Positions 32,502 through 34,028 of a stretch of DNA of 34,028 nucleotides are shown here, one piece after another. How positions within the stretch are numbered: position 1 is the first letter of the stretch; each line of letters starts with the position of its first letter. Where the stretch lies: positions 1 to 34,028 of the forward strand of contig JAGLMD010000088.1 in the NCBI GenBank assembly GCA_023140175.1. Direction: 5' to 3'. The position numbers and the translations under genes are program-made. This stretch comes from Nanobdellota archaeon. GTDB taxonomy: Archaea > Nanobdellota > Nanobdellia > Woesearchaeales > WJIZ01. Under the pieces are notes generated by a model that worked only from the letters and a program-made list of their open reading frames with translations, made no database searches and had not been told where the DNA came from.

Positions 32502-33000
32502 TTTTACTTTCAACTGTCTTTATCAGCATCCTCCCCTTGTGTAATTGATCGCCTTTCACTAAAACATATCTCCATTTGAGGTTTCCTTCATATTTATCGA
32601 ATTTTGAGAGGGGATAATATCTTTCAAACCAGTTTTTGTTGAGGTACAATTCATTTTGAGTTTCTGTTTCTAAGTCTTCTAGAAAGATATTAGCACTAAA
32701 TCTATCTGAATCAATGTTAAATTGAGTAGAGATCGTTTTATTATTAAATCTGTCTAAGGATATTATGCCGGGATAGTTTCTAAAATTATATTCTGAAACA
32801 TAACTGATCCCCTTATCGGAATTAAGCAATCTTTGTATAAATATTGCTGCCTTTAATTCATCTGTCTTTATTTTTGTCTTTATCTGGGAAGAAACTAATA
32901 AAAATATTGTTAAGAACACTACAGCAATAAAAAATAAGCGCCAAAAAGCATAGTTCAGCATCCTGAAAGCATCTGCTTTTTTTGAATTTAGTAATTTCAT
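32494..33000 (-). CDS. Membrane-anchored protein with KKA motif, second of the surface cluster
   Basis: ATG 33000 follows the upstream stop by one base (TAAGATG) and is preferred over TTG 33012. The 168-aa product starts MKLLNSKKADAFRMLNYAFWR. A membrane helix (LFFIAVVFLTIFLLVSSQI, about 22-40) and a beta-rich outer domain follow, including ISLDRFNNKTISTQFNIDSD and NLKWRYVLVKGDQLHKGRMLI. There is no enzyme motif. Overlap with both neighbours indicates one operon and probably one complex. Confidence 0.7.
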   Translation of the reverse strand: MKLLNSKKADAFRMLNYAFWRLFFIAVVFLTIFLLVSSQIKTKIKTDELKAAIFIQRLLNSDKGISYVSEYNFRNYPGIISLDRFNNKTISTQFNIDSDRFSANIFLEDLETETQNELYLNKNWFERYYPLSKFDKYEGNLKWRYVLVKGDQLHKGRMLIKTVESKNE

Positions 33001-33001
33001 C

Positions 33002-34003
33002 TTAATCTTCAATATTTGATAGTGTTGAATATATTGATTTTCTGATTAATTGAAAATCGTCTTCAGTAAATGACTCTTTTTTGCTTAATTCCAGAATCAT
33101 GATGTTTGAATCTTTTTCTAAAGCTAGTTTATTAGTCAGGGTAATTTTGTTTTGTGGTATTGAAGCTGCTTCTGTTTCTTCTCCAAAGCCTGCAGAAAGA
33201 ATATCATTTACTATGTTGCAGGATAGAGTATGCAAGGATTTTTCTCCTGATTCTGCATCAAAATATGATTTAATATAATCATAATCTGTATTTTCTTTAA
33301 TCGAGATATAGAAAAATAGAGAGTCATCATTTAATCTTATTGAAGATAGTTCATCTTTGCTTATTATTTTACCCACTATTCCTAATATGGGTGAGGCTAA
33401 TTGGAAGAAGTTTTCGTTATTTGTATCGGTGATAAATATTATGCCAAATTTTTTATTTATGGAATTGCAATTTAAAATATTTATAATGGGTGTGGTTTTT
33501 GTATCAAGTATTTTTATTTCATTGTGGTCTTTTATGAAAGTGAGGTCTAACGTCTTATCTTCCTGGCCATGTGTTTTTCTCTTAAGTAAATAAAAAACAG
33601 GAAGATATTTTTGCACAAAGGTTTCCTTTGATTTTTGTTTTTCTGTTGGAGCAAATAATTTATGTTCAAAAACTATATGGTTGTCTTCAATAAAATTGGC
33701 AGATTCTTTTAGATTCGCTGGGTCTTTTTTGTTTTCAAATATTTCTACTTTATTTTTTGTGAAGCTTATGCCAAACCATAGTGTGTTTTGAGGATAATTG
33801 ATATAAATATTTCCCGGAGAAGCATAAAGGGTGTCTACCATCAAGGCCAGATCATTAGCCAAAAATCTTTGCTGGAATGTCTTTTGCTCTCCGATTCTGT
33901 TAATATGGCTAAATACAAGATAAATGATCATCAACAGCATGAACAAATCAATAAACCACCATAAGGATTCTCTTTCCATAGCTTTTTTATTCCTAAGAAG
34001 CAT
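33002..34003 (-). CDS. Membrane-anchored protein with KKA motif, first of the surface cluster
   Basis: The 333-aa minus-strand protein starts at ATG 34003, 25 bases from the window end, so it is complete. It opens MLLRNKKAMERESLWW, then a membrane helix (FIDLFMLLMIIYLVFSHI, about 17-34). A large outer domain follows (RFLANDLALMVDTLYASPGNIYINYP; a DNHIVFEHKLFAP strand; a Rossmann-like KFGIIFITDTNNENFF segment). The FLANDLALMVDTLYA segment is a pattern I associate with archaeal surface or pilin-like proteins, without a firm family. More genes of the cluster may lie beyond the window. Confidence 0.7.
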   Translation of the reverse strand: MLLRNKKAMERESLWWFIDLFMLLMIIYLVFSHINRIGEQKTFQQRFLANDLALMVDTLYASPGNIYINYPQNTLWFGISFTKNKVEIFENKKDPANLKESANFIEDNHIVFEHKLFAPTEKQKSKETFVQKYLPVFYLLKRKTHGQEDKTLDLTFIKDHNEIKILDTKTTPIINILNCNSINKKFGIIFITDTNNENFFQLASPILGIVGKIISKDELSSIRLNDDSLFFYISIKENTDYDYIKSYFDAESGEKSLHTLSCNIVNDILSAGFGEETEAASIPQNKITLTNKLALEKDSNIMILELSKKESFTEDDFQLIRKSIYSTLSNIED

Positions 34004-34028
34004 TTTAACAGTTAACTTTTACTTTGCC

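Overview
The window looks like a chromosome segment of a small-genome, AT-rich archaeon, most likely of the DPANN type (Woesearchaeota/Pacearchaeota-like; inferred from gene content, no search run). Archaeal markers are the uS13-uS4-uS11-Rpo3-(tRNA-Leu)-eL18-uL13-uS9-Rpo10 operon, RNase P RNA, Sec61-beta, NAC, RadA, an archaeal RPA, intron-containing tRNAs and many TATA-type promoters about 26 nt before start codons (leaderless mRNAs). Several genes look bacterial in kind: gyrA, the core of leuS and the leu/ilv operon.

Layout. 1-1907: end of a membrane-protein gene, then a segregation cluster (winged-helix candidate kleisin partner, ScpB with a long acidic tail, 48-aa zinc ribbon). 2035-6614: DNA gyrase A, a THUMP-type RNA methyltransferase with degraded motifs, and a DMT-family transporter. 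6656-7570: RNase P RNA, Sec61-beta and NAC. 7649-10016: a tightly packed five-gene cassette (AbrB-like small protein, two unknown helical proteins, a MinD/ParA-like ATPase, a four-helix membrane protein) whose promoter is embedded in a palindromic operator. 10061-14162: tRNA-His with intron (minus strand) and the ribosomal protein/RNA polymerase operon containing an intron-bearing tRNA-Leu. 14169-18927: a frameshifted gene, leucyl-tRNA synthetase, FKBP isomerase, a small anchored protein and a flavodoxin. 19005-24684: a possible Leu/Val-rich leader peptide followed by leuA-ilvB-ilvN-leuC-leuD. 24702-27044 (minus): an ASCH protein, a PIN-GNAT-PUA-like fusion and a small membrane protein, an accessory, defence- or toxin-like island. 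27095-30231 (minus): recombination/ssDNA genes (RadA, a conserved 103-aa protein with a structured leader, a DUF457-type membrane hydrolase, RPA). 30274-34003 (minus): four overlapping genes for membrane-anchored proteins that all share an N-terminal KKA motif, probably a cell-surface assembly.

The strongest candidates for something undescribed are the operator-controlled MinD-like cassette (7649-10016), the putative attenuation-style leader before the leu/ilv operon (19005-19098), the apparently chimeric LeuRS, the PIN-GNAT-PUA fusion with its ASCH neighbour, and the KKA-motif surface cluster. There is no CRISPR array, rRNA or recognisable insertion sequence. No stretch above 300 bases is without a gene or RNA.
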